Origin: Phytohabitans maris
GTDB taxonomy: Bacteria; Actinomycetota; Actinomycetes; Mycobacteriales; Micromonosporaceae
Direction of reading: 5' to 3'
Assembly: GCF_031085175.1 (NCBI RefSeq)
Contig: NZ_JAVHUY010000005.1
Span: 211,497 to 275,496, forward strand
DNA length: 64,000 bases
The position numbers and the translations under genes were made by a program. The stretch's first letter is position 1. Each line of letters begins with the position of its first letter. This document shows positions 34,608 to 43,772 of the stretch, piece by piece. The notes beneath the pieces were generated by a model. That model did no database searches, had not been told where the DNA came from, and saw only the letters and a program-made list of their open reading frames with translations.

Positions 34608-35119
34608 CGCGTCGCCGCCGTGAGCGTCACCAGCAGCGGCACCACCCGTTCCGCGGGCACCACGTACTGCCCGCGGCCGGTCGCGCGCAGCCACCCGGCG
34701 CCGACCAGCTGGCGCAGATGGTGGTAGAGCTGGCCGCTGGTGCCCAGACCCTCCACTTCGGACAGCTCCGACGCGGCATGCCGCCCGCCGAGCACCTCGC
34801 GCAGCAGCCGCAGCCGCACCGGGTGGGCGAGCGCGGAGAGCGCGCCGGCTGCGGCCGACCAGTCCTCGGCCATCAGGTCCGCGGCCGCCGCGCCGTACTG
34901 CCACTCGTACCGCTCGCCCTCCGCCGGCGCCACGACCCCGGCGTAGAGGACGGCTCCGGCGCCGCCGGTCACTCGCCGTTTGAGCCCCTCCAAAGCCCAG
35001 AAGACATCCCTGGTACGCGGGACGGCCTCGCCGGCCTCCGGCGGTGACCGGTCCAGCCGGGCGGCGAGCGCCGTCACCTGCTCTTCCAGGGCGGCGACGC
35101 GTTCCTCCAGAGACGTCAT
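34604..35119 (-). CDS. ArsR-family winged-helix regulator
   Basis: 171 residues. It starts with a coiled coil (MTSLEERVAALEEQVTALAA), unusual for plain ArsR proteins. A winged helix follows at about residues 92-165 (ALAHPVRLRLLREVLGG, LYHHLRQLVGAGWL). No metal-binding cysteine motif is seen, so metal sensing is unlikely. It precedes and overlaps the serine hydrolase gene. TTACG repeats directly upstream of the ATG are the probable autoregulatory site. Confidence 0.85.
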   Translation of the reverse strand: MTSLEERVAALEEQVTALAARLDRSPPEAGEAVPRTRDVFWALEGLKRRVTGGAGAVLYAGVVAPAEGERYEWQYGAAAADLMAEDWSAAAGALSALAHPVRLRLLREVLGGRHAASELSEVEGLGTSGQLYHHLRQLVGAGWLRATGRGQYVVPAERVVPLLVTLTAATR

Positions 35120-35129
35120 GCACCCGAGT

Positions 35130-35151
35130 ATTACGCAATTACGTAGTTACG
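35130..35151. promoter_or_regulatory. TTACG repeats upstream of the ArsR-type gene
   Basis: Three TTACG words begin at 35131, 35139 and 35147, exactly 8 bases apart, 11-32 bases from the ArsR start codon. The tract is AT-rich and partly palindromic (ACGTAA/TTACGT). A binding site for the adjacent regulator is likely. Confidence 0.5.
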
Positions 35152-35178
35152 ACAAATGCTCGCGCTGTCCGGCGCGAC

Positions 35179-36057
35179 TTATGGGGCAGGGGCGTGGCCG
35201 ATCGTGGAGTAGAGGAAGTGGCCGCGGATGACCAGGCCGGAGCGGGGGTCGCGGACCAGCCACTCCAGGTGGTCGAGTTCGCCGCCGGTCAGGCCGGCGT
35301 CCAGGAGGCGTTCGCGAAAGAGCGCCAGGTTGACCGTCACCAGCAGCGCGCCGGGGCTGCCGGCCGGCCAGACCGGGGAGTGGATCGCGGTCTCCACCCG
35401 GCGCAGTCCGGCGGCCACCATCTTGGCGTGGATGCGGGTGGCCCAGGTCGGGTCGTTGTCGAGGATGCCGATCAGGGCGTGCTGGTAGCGGTCGAACAGC
35501 GCCACGTCGGCCGGCTCCGGCGCGTCCAGCACGAGGTGCTCCACGCTGACGTGCCAGTCTTCGACCACCAGGCTGCCGCCCGGGCGGAGGGCGGCGGCCA
35601 GCTTGCGGAGCACCCGCTCCCGCTCGGGCAGGTGGAGCAGGAGCAGGCGGGCGTGGACCAGGTCGTACGGCGGGTCGGGCACCGGGTCGGCCACGATGTC
35701 GTGGGCGAGCACCTGGATGCCGGCGTCCTCGCTCAGGTGGCTGGGTTTGAGGTCGGTGGCGACCACGGAGGCGCCCCGGTCGGCCAGCCACCGCGCGATG
35801 CTGCCGGCGCCGGCGCCCACCTCCAGGCAGCGAAAAGCGTCCGTGCCGGCCGCCGGGTCGGCAACGGTGCTCGCGCCGGCCGCCGGGTCGGGAACGGGAT
35901 CCGGGCCGCGGAAGGGGCCCAGCGCCGGGCCGGCGGTGGCGTACGCATCCACTGTGGATAGCCGTGCCTTGGTGAAGTCGTCGAGCATCGCGGAGAGGCA
36001 GGCGTGCTGCTGGACCGCCGCGTCCACGTCGTTGTCGTAGGCGTAGCCGCCGGGCAT
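35179..36057 (-). CDS. Class I SAM-dependent methyltransferase
   Basis: 292 residues from ATG 36057, 5 bases after AGGAGG. The SAM-binding motif I reads CLEVGAGAGSIARWL, followed by acidic motif II (VVATDLKP) and a DLVHARLLLLHLP segment. The acceptor is unknown; relatives include UbiE/secondary-metabolite methyltransferases. A short internal repeat (DPAAG twice around residue 75-87) lengthens the loop before motif I. It is divergent from the GntR gene. Confidence 0.87.
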   Translation of the reverse strand: MPGGYAYDNDVDAAVQQHACLSAMLDDFTKARLSTVDAYATAGPALGPFRGPDPVPDPAAGASTVADPAAGTDAFRCLEVGAGAGSIARWLADRGASVVATDLKPSHLSEDAGIQVLAHDIVADPVPDPPYDLVHARLLLLHLPERERVLRKLAAALRPGGSLVVEDWHVSVEHLVLDAPEPADVALFDRYQHALIGILDNDPTWATRIHAKMVAAGLRRVETAIHSPVWPAGSPGALLVTVNLALFRERLLDAGLTGGELDHLEWLVRDPRSGLVIRGHFLYSTIGHAPAP

Positions 36058-36239
36058 CGAACCTCCTGGAAGGGTGAGGCGACCCGGGCCACCAGGTTGC
36101 CGACCAAGGGGCGGGGTCGCCTCACCGAACGCCAACCTAGGGTTCTAAGGACCCAGAGTCAATTGGGTACGACGAATACTTGAGACCCCAGGGCGGGCAT
36201 GATCAAATGTCATACGCCGACCAAGGGGAGTGCCAGCAC

Positions 36240-36503
36240 ATGCCCGCCGTGCCTGTTTACCGCAAGATCATTAACGACATCCGCGAGCGGATAGAGTCCG
36301 GTGAGCTCAAGGCGGGCGACAAGCTGCCCTCGATCGCCGAGCTGATGCAGGCGTACGAGTGCAGCGACACCCCGGTCAAAGCGGCGCTGGGCCGCCTGCA
36401 GGACGCCGGGGTGCTCGAGGGCCATCAGGGCCGCGGTGTCTACGTCATGGGCAAGCCCGTCAAGGGCACGTCGTCGGCGATTTCGTCCTCCCCAGGCCAG
36501 TAG
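36240..36503 (+). CDS. Short GntR-family regulator (DNA-binding domain only)
   Basis: 87 residues: MPAVPVYRKIINDIRERIES and LPSIAELMQAYECSDTPVKA make up the whole GntR winged helix, with no ligand-binding domain. Such one-domain GntR proteins are common in actinomycetes, often near developmental or conjugative genes. ATG 36240 follows GGGGAG by 8 bases; an upstream ATG (36210) has no such site. It is divergent from the methyltransferase; the downstream oxidase starts 54 bases later. Confidence 0.85.
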   Translation: MPAVPVYRKIINDIRERIESGELKAGDKLPSIAELMQAYECSDTPVKAALGRLQDAGVLEGHQGRGVYVMGKPVKGTSSAISSSPGQ

Positions 36504-36557
36504 AATCACGCGCGAGTCAACCGTACCGGGCACCGGAAGGTGGTACATCCACCCCAA

Positions 36558-37481
36558 ATGTTCGACGTCGTGGTGGTCGGCGCGGGCGTGATCGGGCTGA
36601 CGTCCGCGGTCCGCCTGCGGGAGGCTGGCGCCCGGGTCGCCCTGGTGGCCGCCGATCCACCCGCCGAGACCGTCTCCGCCGTGGCCGCCGCCGTCTGGTA
36701 CCCCACGCGCACCGACCCCGACCCCCGGGTGCTGGCCTGGGCCGGGCAGACCTACGACGAGCTGGCCCGCCAGGCGGCCGCCGGTGTGCCCGGGGTGGTC
36801 ATGCGCCGCACCCGGATGGCCGTCCAGCCGTCCGACGACCCGTGGTGGGCGCAAGTCGTACCCCATTTTGAAGACCACGGCCGTGAGTGGCGGTTCACCG
36901 TGCCCACCGTGGAGATGGGCCCTTACCTGGAGTGGCTCGTGGCGCGGCTGGCCGGCGGCGGTGTGTCGCTGGAGCGCCGGCGCCTGCGCGACCTGGCGGA
37001 GGCCGCGGAGCTGGCCCCCGTGGTGGTCAACGCCACCGGCCTCGCGGCCGGTGAGCTCTGCGCGGACGCCGCGGTGGTCCCGGCCCGCGGGCGGGTCGTG
37101 CTGGTCGCCAACCCGGGCATCGAGACGTCGGTACGGGACGAGCACCACCCGGCCGGCATGGTCTATGTGCACCCCCGGTCGCGGGACGTGGTGCTGGGCG
37201 GCACGTTCGAGCCGGGGGAGTGGGACACCGGGCCGGATCCGCGGGCGGCGGCGCAGATCGTGGCCCGCTGCACGGAGCTGGTACCGGAGCTGGCCGGCGC
37301 TCCCGTGCTCGGCGAGCGGGCCGGGCTGCGGCCGGTGCGCCGCGGCGGCCCGCGGGTGGGCCTGGACCCCGCGTTACTGCCCGGCGGTGCCCGAATGATC
37401 CACAACTACGGGCACGGAGGGGCCGGGGTGACGCTGTCCTGGGGCTGCGCGGCCAGCGTTCTCGTAGACTTCGGGCCGTGA
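36558..37481 (+). CDS. FAD-dependent D-amino-acid oxidase-like protein
   Basis: 307 residues. The Rossmann FAD site is MFDVVVVGAGVIGLTSAVRL. A DAO-type C-terminus has GERAGLRPVRRGGPRVG and MIHNYGHGGAGVTLSWG, the conserved FAD-contacting end of D-amino-acid oxidases. It would oxidise D-amino acids to imino acids with H2O2 release in the cytosol. A GTG at 36540 could add six residues; ATG 36558 matches the family start. It overlaps the TetR gene by GTGA, suggesting co-regulation. Confidence 0.87.
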   Translation: MFDVVVVGAGVIGLTSAVRLREAGARVALVAADPPAETVSAVAAAVWYPTRTDPDPRVLAWAGQTYDELARQAAAGVPGVVMRRTRMAVQPSDDPWWAQVVPHFEDHGREWRFTVPTVEMGPYLEWLVARLAGGGVSLERRRLRDLAEAAELAPVVVNATGLAAGELCADAAVVPARGRVVLVANPGIETSVRDEHHPAGMVYVHPRSRDVVLGGTFEPGEWDTGPDPRAAAQIVARCTELVPELAGAPVLGERAGLRPVRRGGPRVGLDPALLPGGARMIHNYGHGGAGVTLSWGCAASVLVDFGP

Positions 37482-38050
37482 CCTCGGTCCAGATCACGCA
37501 GAGCCACACCCTCCGGCGGGACGCCCGGCGCAACCGGGCGCTGATCATCGAGGCGGCGCGCGAGGTGTTCGCGGGCGCCGGCTTCGGTGCGCCCCTGGAC
37601 GCGGTGGCCCGGCGCGCCGGCGTCGGGCGGGGCACGCTCTACCGCCACTTCCCGGACCGCTACACGCTGGCGGTCGCCATCTTCGAAGACAACGTGCGCG
37701 ACATCGAGGAGCTCGCGGCGGCGTACGAGGGGCGCGCGGACGCGTTCGACGCGCTGCTGCGGGCGCTGGTCGACCACCAGGTGCGCAGCCACGGCCTGCA
37801 CCAGGCGCTCGACAAGGGCACCGAGGCGCCGGAGCTGCAGGCGCTGGCCGAGCGGGTGGTGCGGGCGTTCGCCGAGCCGGTCCGGCGGGCCCAGGAGGAC
37901 GGCGTGCTCCGCGCCGACCTGGTCAAGGAGGACCTGCTCGACATCATGCGCATGGTGGCGTCGGTCATCGAGCGGGTCGACGACGTCGAGCGCCGCCGGG
38001 CCAGCGCCGACCGCGCGATGGACCTGCTCCGCAACGGCCTGCGCGGCTGA
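37478..38050 (+). CDS. TetR-family transcriptional regulator
   Basis: 190 residues from GTG 37478 in a GTGA overlap with the oxidase. The TetR HTH is clear: RRNRALIIEAAREVFAGAG, then LDAVARRAGVGRGTLYRHFP. The C-terminal domain carries a helical ligand-binding region (ELQALAERVVRAFAEPVRRA). It probably controls the oxidase operon. A GC-rich tandem repeat and a strong bidirectional hairpin follow its stop. Confidence 0.9.
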   Translation: MTSVQITQSHTLRRDARRNRALIIEAAREVFAGAGFGAPLDAVARRAGVGRGTLYRHFPDRYTLAVAIFEDNVRDIEELAAAYEGRADAFDALLRALVDHQVRSHGLHQALDKGTEAPELQALAERVVRAFAEPVRRAQEDGVLRADLVKEDLLDIMRMVASVIERVDDVERRRASADRAMDLLRNGLRG

Positions 38051-38105
38051 CGCCCGCTCCCGCCCGCTCCCGCGCCCTCCCGCGCCGCTCCCGCGCGCTC
38101 CCGTG
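38051..38105. repeat. Degenerate tandem repeat of CGCCCGCTCC units
   Basis: Directly after the TetR stop, about five units of 10-12 bases based on CGCCCGCTCC run head to tail with single-base changes. They are purely C/G/T on this strand. They are probably slippage-derived and end just before the hairpin at 38108. Confidence 0.55.
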
Positions 38106-38107
38106 CC

Positions 38108-38161
38108 GTGATCAAAGCTCCCTTCATGTCGTTCTAGCGACGTGGCGGGAGCTTTGATCAC
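38108..38161. terminator. Bidirectional hairpin between convergent genes
   Basis: Perfect 15-base arms (GTGATCAAAGCTCCC at 38108-38122 and complement at 38147-38161), with a smaller GTCG/CGAC stem in the loop. It sits between the TetR gene and the convergent gene ending at 38170, the expected place for a shared terminator. Confidence 0.65.
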
Positions 38162-38169
38162 CGGGGGGG

Positions 38170-38589
38170 CTAGAGGGTGGAGACGCGCACCGTGTACGAC
38201 GGCTCGTCCGCGTGCTCCTCGCGGTAGGAGAGCTGGCGGATCTGGCGGTCGTCGACGTAGAGCGCCACGTCGACCAGGACGCCCAGGTGGGCCAGGCTCA
38301 TCACCCGCGCCGAGCGCCGCTTGTCCTGGAGCACGTCGCCGATCCCGCCGAGGAAGTTGGTGGCGTCGCCGCTGTGGTGGCCCGGTGGGCGGCGCAGCAC
38401 GACGTCGAGCGCGACCGGGTCGGCCAGCGCGGTCCAGCCGGTGCGCTGCGCCTCCGCGCAGGCCGCCTCCAGCAGCACGCGCACGCGCCCGGCCTGGCGG
38501 TTACCGGCGGCGAGGACGGAGAGTGCCTCGTTCTTCAGCGGCGGCAGCCCGCTCACGTCGAACGTGATCGCCGCGATGGTGTCTTTCAC
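38170..38589 (-). CDS. Conserved hypothetical protein, 139 residues
   Basis: I do not recognise the family. The start at GTG 38589 follows GGAGGG by about 7 bases and gives VKDTIAAITFDVSGLPPLKNEA. The middle reads LDVVLRRPPGHHSGDATNFLGG and LQDKRRSARVMSLAHLG, with VDVALYVDDRQIRQLSYREE near the end. The alternation of short strands and helices and the phrase DATNFLGGIGDVL suggest a small nuclease-like fold such as RusA-type resolvases (GDATNFLKAIEDALN is common there), but key acidic residues were not checked. It is divergent from the trehalose importer and convergent with TetR. Confidence 0.7.
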   Translation of the reverse strand: MKDTIAAITFDVSGLPPLKNEALSVLAAGNRQAGRVRVLLEAACAEAQRTGWTALADPVALDVVLRRPPGHHSGDATNFLGGIGDVLQDKRRSARVMSLAHLGVLVDVALYVDDRQIRQLSYREEHADEPSYTVRVSTL

Positions 38590-38966
38590 GATCCTGCCCT
38601 CCGGATCGTCCAACAAGGAGGATCGGCTTCGGCGGCGACCCGCGACCCGACCGTACCGACGCGGTTCGCCTACGGGACAGGGTCCGTTCGTGCACATTTC
38701 CCTATCGACGCTTGTGAGCGTGGATCATTTTGCCCCGATATCGTGGAGTTGATCCTTATAGTGAAGTCGCCAGGTTTGACGTCCGGGCGGACGGGGGAGA
38801 AGGGGCGCACGAACGATCCTCTCGAGGCTGGTCGTTGGGCACGCGACGCGACGACCGGCCGGGGGTGACAGATCACGCGTCGACGCCGACGCGCTCGCGC
38901 CGCGGCGGTAGGGGTACCCGCGGGCGCTGCGCCTTTCCGGCGCCCGACCGGAGGGAGGCGAGGCCG
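38590..38966. other. Divergent promoter region before lpqY
   Basis: No gene supported. An AT-richer section at 38,690-38,785 should hold promoters. A small inverted repeat, ACGCT-TGTG-AGCGT (38708-38721), may be an operator for the sugar-transport operon. No unambiguous -35/-10 pair was found. The strong GAGGGAGG site before the GTG at 38967 is clear. Confidence 0.45.
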
Positions 38967-40241
38967 GTGCGGAAGACGAGACGGACGGCGTGGCGGGCCA
39001 GGAGGGTGGGCGCGGCCGCCGCCGCGCTGGCGCTGCTCGGGCCGCTGGCCGCGTGCGGCGGCGACGAGGGCGGCACACCCACCATCAACCTGTACTACGC
39101 GCCCGAGCAAAACCTGCAGAAGGTCGTCGACGACTGCAACGCCGAGGCGGCCGGGCGCTACCGGATCAGCTACCAGGTGCTGCCGCGCGGCGCCGACGAC
39201 CAGCGGGTGCAGATGGTGCGCCGGCTGGCCGCCGAAGACGACGGCATGGACGTGCTGGGCCTCGACATCACGTGGACGCAGGAGTTCGCCAGCGCCGACT
39301 GGATCCTGGAGTGGACCGGTGACAACCAGGCGCAGGCCGAGCAGGGCACGCTCGCCGGGCCGCTGGCCAGCGCCGAGTACCAGGACAAGCTCTTCGCCGC
39401 GCCCAAGAACACCAACGTGCAGCTGCTCTGGTACCGCACCGACCTGGTGCCGCAGCCGCCGAGCACCTGGGACGAGATGATCCAGCAGTCGCTGGACCTC
39501 AAGGGGCAGGGCAAGCCGTACCAGGTCATCACGATGGGCGCGCAGTACGAGGGGCTCGTCGTGCTCTACAACACGATCACCGTCAGCGCCGGCGGCCACA
39601 TCCTCGACGACGAGGGCACCGACGTGGTCTTCGACCAGGGCGCGGTGCGCGGGCTGGAGATCCTGCACCGCTTCGCCACGGCCGGCGTGACCAGCCCGTC
39701 GTTCACGAACTCCATCGAGGACGACGCGCGGCTGCAGTTCCAGGGCGGCAACGCGGCCTTCCAGCTCAACTGGCCGTTCGTCTACCCGGCCATGCAGGAG
39801 GCGGCGCCGGACCTCGCGGCGAAGGTGCGGTGGGCGCGCTACCCGGGCGTCGACGCGGGTACGCCGAGCAAGGTGACCATCGGTGGGTACAACCTCGCGG
39901 TCTCCCGCTACTCCAAGCACCCGCAGGAGGCGTTCGACGCGGCGCTGTGCCTGCGCAACGCCGAGCACCAGAAGTTCTCCGCGATCAACGACGGCGTACC
40001 GCCGACGATCGAGAGCGTCTACGCCGATCCGGAGATGACGGAGGCGTACCCGATGAAGGACACGATCCTGGAGGAGCTGCGGGACCCGGCCACCCGGCCG
40101 CTCTCCCCGGCGTACCAGAACATCTCGACGGTGATGTCGGCGACGCTCTCGCCGCCGGCGTCGATCCGGCCGGAGCACACCGCGAACGAGCTGCGTAAGT
40201 CCATAAAGGACGCGCTGGAGTCGAAGGGGGTGCTGCCATGA
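38967..40241 (+). CDS. lpqY: Trehalose ABC transporter, substrate-binding lipoprotein (LpqY-like)
   Basis: 424 residues from GTG 38967. An Arg-rich n-region, hydrophobic stretch and lipobox LAAC (in LLGPLAACGGDEG) mark a lipoprotein signal peptide; the mature part begins at the cysteine. The binding domain has NLYYAPEQNLQKVVDDCN and GMDVLGLDITWTQEFASADW, closely like LpqY, the trehalose receptor of the mycobacterial LpqY-SugABC recycling importer. It is first in a four-gene operon with two permeases and an ATPase, joined by ATGA overlaps. Trehalose is the likely but unproven ligand. Confidence 0.9.
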   Translation: MRKTRRTAWRARRVGAAAAALALLGPLAACGGDEGGTPTINLYYAPEQNLQKVVDDCNAEAAGRYRISYQVLPRGADDQRVQMVRRLAAEDDGMDVLGLDITWTQEFASADWILEWTGDNQAQAEQGTLAGPLASAEYQDKLFAAPKNTNVQLLWYRTDLVPQPPSTWDEMIQQSLDLKGQGKPYQVITMGAQYEGLVVLYNTITVSAGGHILDDEGTDVVFDQGAVRGLEILHRFATAGVTSPSFTNSIEDDARLQFQGGNAAFQLNWPFVYPAMQEAAPDLAAKVRWARYPGVDAGTPSKVTIGGYNLAVSRYSKHPQEAFDAALCLRNAEHQKFSAINDGVPPTIESVYADPEMTEAYPMKDTILEELRDPATRPLSPAYQNISTVMSATLSPPASIRPEHTANELRKSIKDALESKGVLP

Positions 40242-41185
40242 GTGCCACCTCGACGGCCGCGAAGCATCGCGCGCAGCCGCTGAGCCGGGCGGAGAAGGCG
40301 CGCCTGTCCGAGGGGAAGCGGGCCGAACGGCGGCTGGGCTGGCTGCTCTGCGCGCCGGCCGCGATCGTGATGGTCGCGGTGACCGCGTACCCGATCCTCT
40401 ACTCGGTCTGGCTCTCGTTGCAGCGGTACGACCTGAAGTTTCCGGACGACCGCGAGTTCGTCGGCCTCTCCAACTACGTGACCGTGCTGGGCAACCAGTA
40501 CTGGTGGACCGCGTTCGGCGTGACCATGCTGATCACCGTCGTGACGGTCGTGGTCGAGCTCGTGCTCGGCATGGCGCTGGCGCTCGTCATGCACCGCACC
40601 CTCGTCGGGCGGGGCATCGTGCGCACCTCCGCGCTGATCCCGTACGGCATCGTCACGGTGGTCGCCGCCTTCTCCTGGCGGTACGCGTGGACGCCCGGCA
40701 CCGGCTACCTGGCCAACCTCTTCAGCGACAGCGCCCCGCTCACCGAGCGGGCCAGCTCCCTGGCCATCATCATGCTGGCCGAGATCTGGAAGACCACGCC
40801 GTTCATGGCGCTGCTGCTGATGGCCGGCCTCGCGCTGGTACCCGAGGACCTGCTGAAGGCGGCGGCGATGGACGGCGCGACCGCGTGGCAGCGGTTTACC
40901 AAGGTGATGCTGCCGGTGATGAAGCCGGCGATCCTGGTGGCGCTGCTCTTCCGCACGCTGGACGCCTTCCGGGTCTTCGACAACATCTACGTGCTGACCG
41001 CGGGCGCCAACGAGACCTCGTCGGTGTCGATGCTCGCGTACAACAACCTCATCAAGGGGCTCAACCTCGGCATCGGCTCCACCATGTCGGTGCTCATCTT
41101 CCTGACCGTGGCGATCATCGCGTTCGTCTTCGTGAAGCTCTTCGGCACGGCCGCCCCGGGCAGCTCTGAGGAAGGGAGGCGGTGA
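40238..41185 (+). CDS. sugA: Trehalose ABC transporter permease (SugA-like)
   Basis: 315 residues. ATG 40238 overlaps the lpqY stop by 4 bases. A basic N-terminus (residues 1-30) precedes six membrane segments. The EAA-type loop reads [20 protein letters not shown]. The C-terminus ends [18 protein letters not shown]. It pairs with the next gene's product to form the membrane channel. Confidence 0.9.
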   Translation: MSATSTAAKHRAQPLSRAEKARLSEGKRAERRLGWLLCAPAAIVMVAVTAYPILYSVWLSLQRYDLKFPDDREFVGLSNYVTVLGNQYWWTAFGVTMLITVVTVVVELVLGMALALVMHRTLVGRGIVRTSALIPYGIVTVVAAFSWRYAWTPGTGYLANLFSDSAPLTERASSLAIIMLAEIWKTTPFMALLLMAGLALVPEDLLKAAAMDGATAWQRFTKVMLPVMKPAILVALLFRTLDAFRVFDNIYVLTAGANETSSVSMLAYNNLIKGLNLGIGSTMSVLIFLTVAIIAFVFVKLFGTAAPGSSEEGRR

Positions 41186-42012
41186 TGGAGTCTCGTGGTG
41201 CGAAATGGCGCTGGGGACTGCTCGACGTCGTCGTCGTGGTCTTCGCGCTCATCCCGGTGCTGTGGATCATGTCGCTGTCGTTCAAGACCACGAACACGTT
41301 GACCGACGGGCACTTCATCCCGCGCGAGTGGACGCTCGAAAACTATAAAACCATCTTCCAGACCGACCAGTTCGTACGGGCCCTCGTCAACTCCATCGGC
41401 ATCGCGCTGATCTCCACGCTCATCGCGGTGGTGCTCGGCACGATGGCCGCGTACGCGATCGCCCGGCTCGACTTTCCCGGCAAGGGGCTGCTGGTCGGCG
41501 TCTCCCTGCTGATCGCGATGTTTCCCCAGGTGTCGCTCGTCTCGCCGCTCTTCGACATCGAGCGGCGGCTGGGGCTCTTCGACACCTGGCCGGGGCTGAT
41601 CCTGCCGTACATCACGTTCGCGCTGCCGCTGACCATCTACACGCTGTCGGCGTTCTTCAAGCAGATCCCGTGGGACCTGGAGAAGGCGGCCAAGATGGAC
41701 GGTGCCACCCAGGGCGAGGCGTTTCGCAAGGTGATCGCGCCGCTGGCCGCGCCGGGCGTGTTCACCACCGCGATCCTCGCGTTCATCTTCTGCTGGAACG
41801 ACTTCCTCTTCGCCATCTCGCTCACCTCCACCGAGCGGTCCCGCACGGTGCCGGTGGCGCTGTCGTTCTTCACCGGCGACTCGCAGTTCGAGGACCCGAC
41901 CGGGTCCATCTCGGCGGCGGCTGTCGTCATCACCGTACCGATCATCCTGTTCGTGCTCTTCTTCCAACGCCGCATCGTCTCCGGTCTGACGTCCGGCGCG
42001 GTTAAGGGGTGA
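41182..42012 (+). CDS. sugB: Trehalose ABC transporter permease (SugB-like)
   Basis: 276 residues. The GTG at 41182 overlaps the sugA stop; the ATG at 41185 directly after is an equal alternative, and both follow GGGAGGC. Six membrane segments and an EAA loop ([20 protein letters not shown]) are visible. The C-terminus [17 protein letters not shown] is typical of MalG-like subunits. It is the second channel subunit of the importer. Confidence 0.9.
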   Translation: MMESRGAKWRWGLLDVVVVVFALIPVLWIMSLSFKTTNTLTDGHFIPREWTLENYKTIFQTDQFVRALVNSIGIALISTLIAVVLGTMAAYAIARLDFPGKGLLVGVSLLIAMFPQVSLVSPLFDIERRLGLFDTWPGLILPYITFALPLTIYTLSAFFKQIPWDLEKAAKMDGATQGEAFRKVIAPLAAPGVFTTAILAFIFCWNDFLFAISLTSTERSRTVPVALSFFTGDSQFEDPTGSISAAAVVITVPIILFVLFFQRRIVSGLTSGAVKG

Positions 42013-42016
42013 CCCC

Positions 42017-43219
42017 ATGGCAGACATCGTGCTGGACAAGGTCGGCAAGCAGTACCCGGACGGCACCGTCGCCGTCCGCGACGTCGACCTGGAGATCGCG
42101 GACGGCGAATTCGTCATCCTGGTCGGCCCGTCGGGCTGCGGCAAGTCCACATTGCTCAACATGATTGCCGGTCTGGAGGACATTTCCAGCGGCGAGCTGC
42201 GCATCGGCGGCGAGCGGATGAACGAGAAGGCGCCGCGCGACCGCGACATCGCGATGGTGTTCCAGTCGTACGCGCTCTATCCCAACATGACCGTCCGGGA
42301 GAACATGGCCTTCCCGCTGCGACTGGCCAAACTGGACAAAGCCACGATCGACGAGAAGGTCGCCGAGGCGGCCAAGGTACTGGAGCTGACCGAGCTGCTG
42401 GAACGCAAGCCGGCCAACCTCTCCGGCGGCCAGCGGCAGCGGGTGGCGATGGGACGGGCGATCGTGCGCAGCCCCAAGGCGTTCCTGATGGACGAGCCAC
42501 TGTCCAACCTGGACGCCAAGCTGCGCGTACAGATGCGCACGGTCGTCTCCCGCCTGCAGAAGCGGCTCGGCACCACCACCGTGTACGTCACGCACGACCA
42601 GACCGAGGCGATGACCCTCGGCGACCGCGTGGTGGTGCTGCGGGCCGGCGTCGTGCAGCAGGTCGGCGACCCGCAGACGCTCTACGACCACCCGGCCAAC
42701 CTCTTCGTCGCCGGCTTCATCGGCTCGCCCGCGATGAACTTCCTGAGCGCACGGGCCCTCGACGGCGCCCTTCGCACGGCGCTGGGTGACGTGCCGATCG
42801 GCGACCGCCTGCGCGGGATGCTGGAGCGGGGCGAGGCGCCGCAGGAGATGATCCTCGGCGTGCGGCCCGAGCACTTCGAGGACGCGGCGCTGGTCGACGA
42901 GGCGGCGCGGGCGAAGGGCCGGGAGTTCGAGGCGCCGGTCGAGCTGGTCGAGTCGATGGGCTCGGACAAGTACGTGTACCTGACCGTCGAGGGGGAGCGG
43001 GCCAGCTCGGCCGAGCTGGAGGAACTCGCCGCCGACGCGGGCGCAGCCGACCTGCCGGCCGGTGGTGCCAACCTGGTGACCCGCCTGTCGGCCGAGTCGC
43101 GGGTGCGGGAGGGCGGGCCGTACAAGGTGTGGTTCAACCTGGAGAAGATCCACCTCTTCGACCCGTCCGACGGCCGCAACATCACGCTGCACGAAGGGCG
43201 CGCGGCGGGGATCTCCTGA
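42017..43219 (+). CDS. sugC: Sugar ABC transporter ATP-binding protein (SugC/MsiK-like)
   Basis: 400 residues. Walker A GPSGCGKST is at 37-45, Q-loop at MVFQSYALYP, signature LSGGQ at 135-139, Walker B with catalytic Glu at FLMDEPLSNLD (about 157-167), and H-loop at VYVTHDQTEAMT. After residue 235 comes the TOBE/OB regulatory region of the MalK subfamily. It powers the LpqY-SugAB importer and could serve other sugar importers lacking an ATPase, such as the Ngc system at the window start (inference). A hairpin follows. Confidence 0.93.
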   Translation: MADIVLDKVGKQYPDGTVAVRDVDLEIADGEFVILVGPSGCGKSTLLNMIAGLEDISSGELRIGGERMNEKAPRDRDIAMVFQSYALYPNMTVRENMAFPLRLAKLDKATIDEKVAEAAKVLELTELLERKPANLSGGQRQRVAMGRAIVRSPKAFLMDEPLSNLDAKLRVQMRTVVSRLQKRLGTTTVYVTHDQTEAMTLGDRVVVLRAGVVQQVGDPQTLYDHPANLFVAGFIGSPAMNFLSARALDGALRTALGDVPIGDRLRGMLERGEAPQEMILGVRPEHFEDAALVDEAARAKGREFEAPVELVESMGSDKYVYLTVEGERASSAELEELAADAGAADLPAGGANLVTRLSAESRVREGGPYKVWFNLEKIHLFDPSDGRNITLHEGRAAGIS

Positions 43220-43225
43220 GGTCCG

Positions 43226-43264
43226 GGCCCGCCCGTGGTGAGCCTCTGGTCAGCCGGGTGGGCC
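43226..43264. terminator. Candidate terminator of the sug operon
   Basis: GGCCCGCCCG (43226-43235) pairs with CGGGTGGGCC (43255-43264) with one G-T wobble, starting 7 bases after the sugC stop. No T-run follows. Confidence 0.45.
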
Positions 43265-43277
43265 AGGCTCGGGAGCC

Positions 43278-43754
43278 ATGCATACTCTCCTGACCGCGAT
43301 CGTGCTGGCGGCGGGGGCGTGGGTGCCCGCGCCCTCCGCCCCGTGGGACGTGCCGGCCGGTGCCCGCTGCGACTTTCCGGTGCACGCCGAGCCCGTCGTC
43401 GACGAGGTGAAGACCCGGGTGCTGGCCCGCTATCCGGACGGCTCGACGAAGCGCGAGGCGTACGTGGGCGACCTGGTCCTCGCCGTGACCAACACCGACA
43501 GCGGCGAGACGGTGGAGGTCGACCTGAGCGGCAGCGCCCTCGTCGAGTACCAGCCCGGCGGCACCCTCACCACCAACTCCACCTGGTACGTGGTGGGGCC
43601 GGCGCTCTTCGGCTTTCGCGAGGGCGGCGGCAACCGGCCGCGCGGGATCTGGGTCTTCGACGGCGTCTACACCGTGGCGTTCGATGCCAACGGCGTCAAG
43701 ACCGTGACCGTGTACCACGGATCCGAGCGCGAGCTCTGCACCGAACTGGCGTGA
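43278..43754 (+). CDS. Secreted protein of unknown function
   Basis: 158 residues. A signal peptide (MHTLLTAIVLAAGAWVPAPSA) is followed by a beta-rich domain with two cysteines far apart (RCDF near residue 35 and ELCTEL at the end) that may form a disulphide. Phrases such as VTNTDSGETVEVDLSGSALV suggest an immunoglobulin-like fold. No enzyme motif is seen. It lies between the sug operon and a regulator gene with 18 bases to the latter, so they may share a transcript. Confidence 0.75.
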   Translation: MHTLLTAIVLAAGAWVPAPSAPWDVPAGARCDFPVHAEPVVDEVKTRVLARYPDGSTKREAYVGDLVLAVTNTDSGETVEVDLSGSALVEYQPGGTLTTNSTWYVVGPALFGFREGGGNRPRGIWVFDGVYTVAFDANGVKTVTVYHGSERELCTELA

Positions 43755-43772
43755 TCGAAGCGTCCTTACGGT

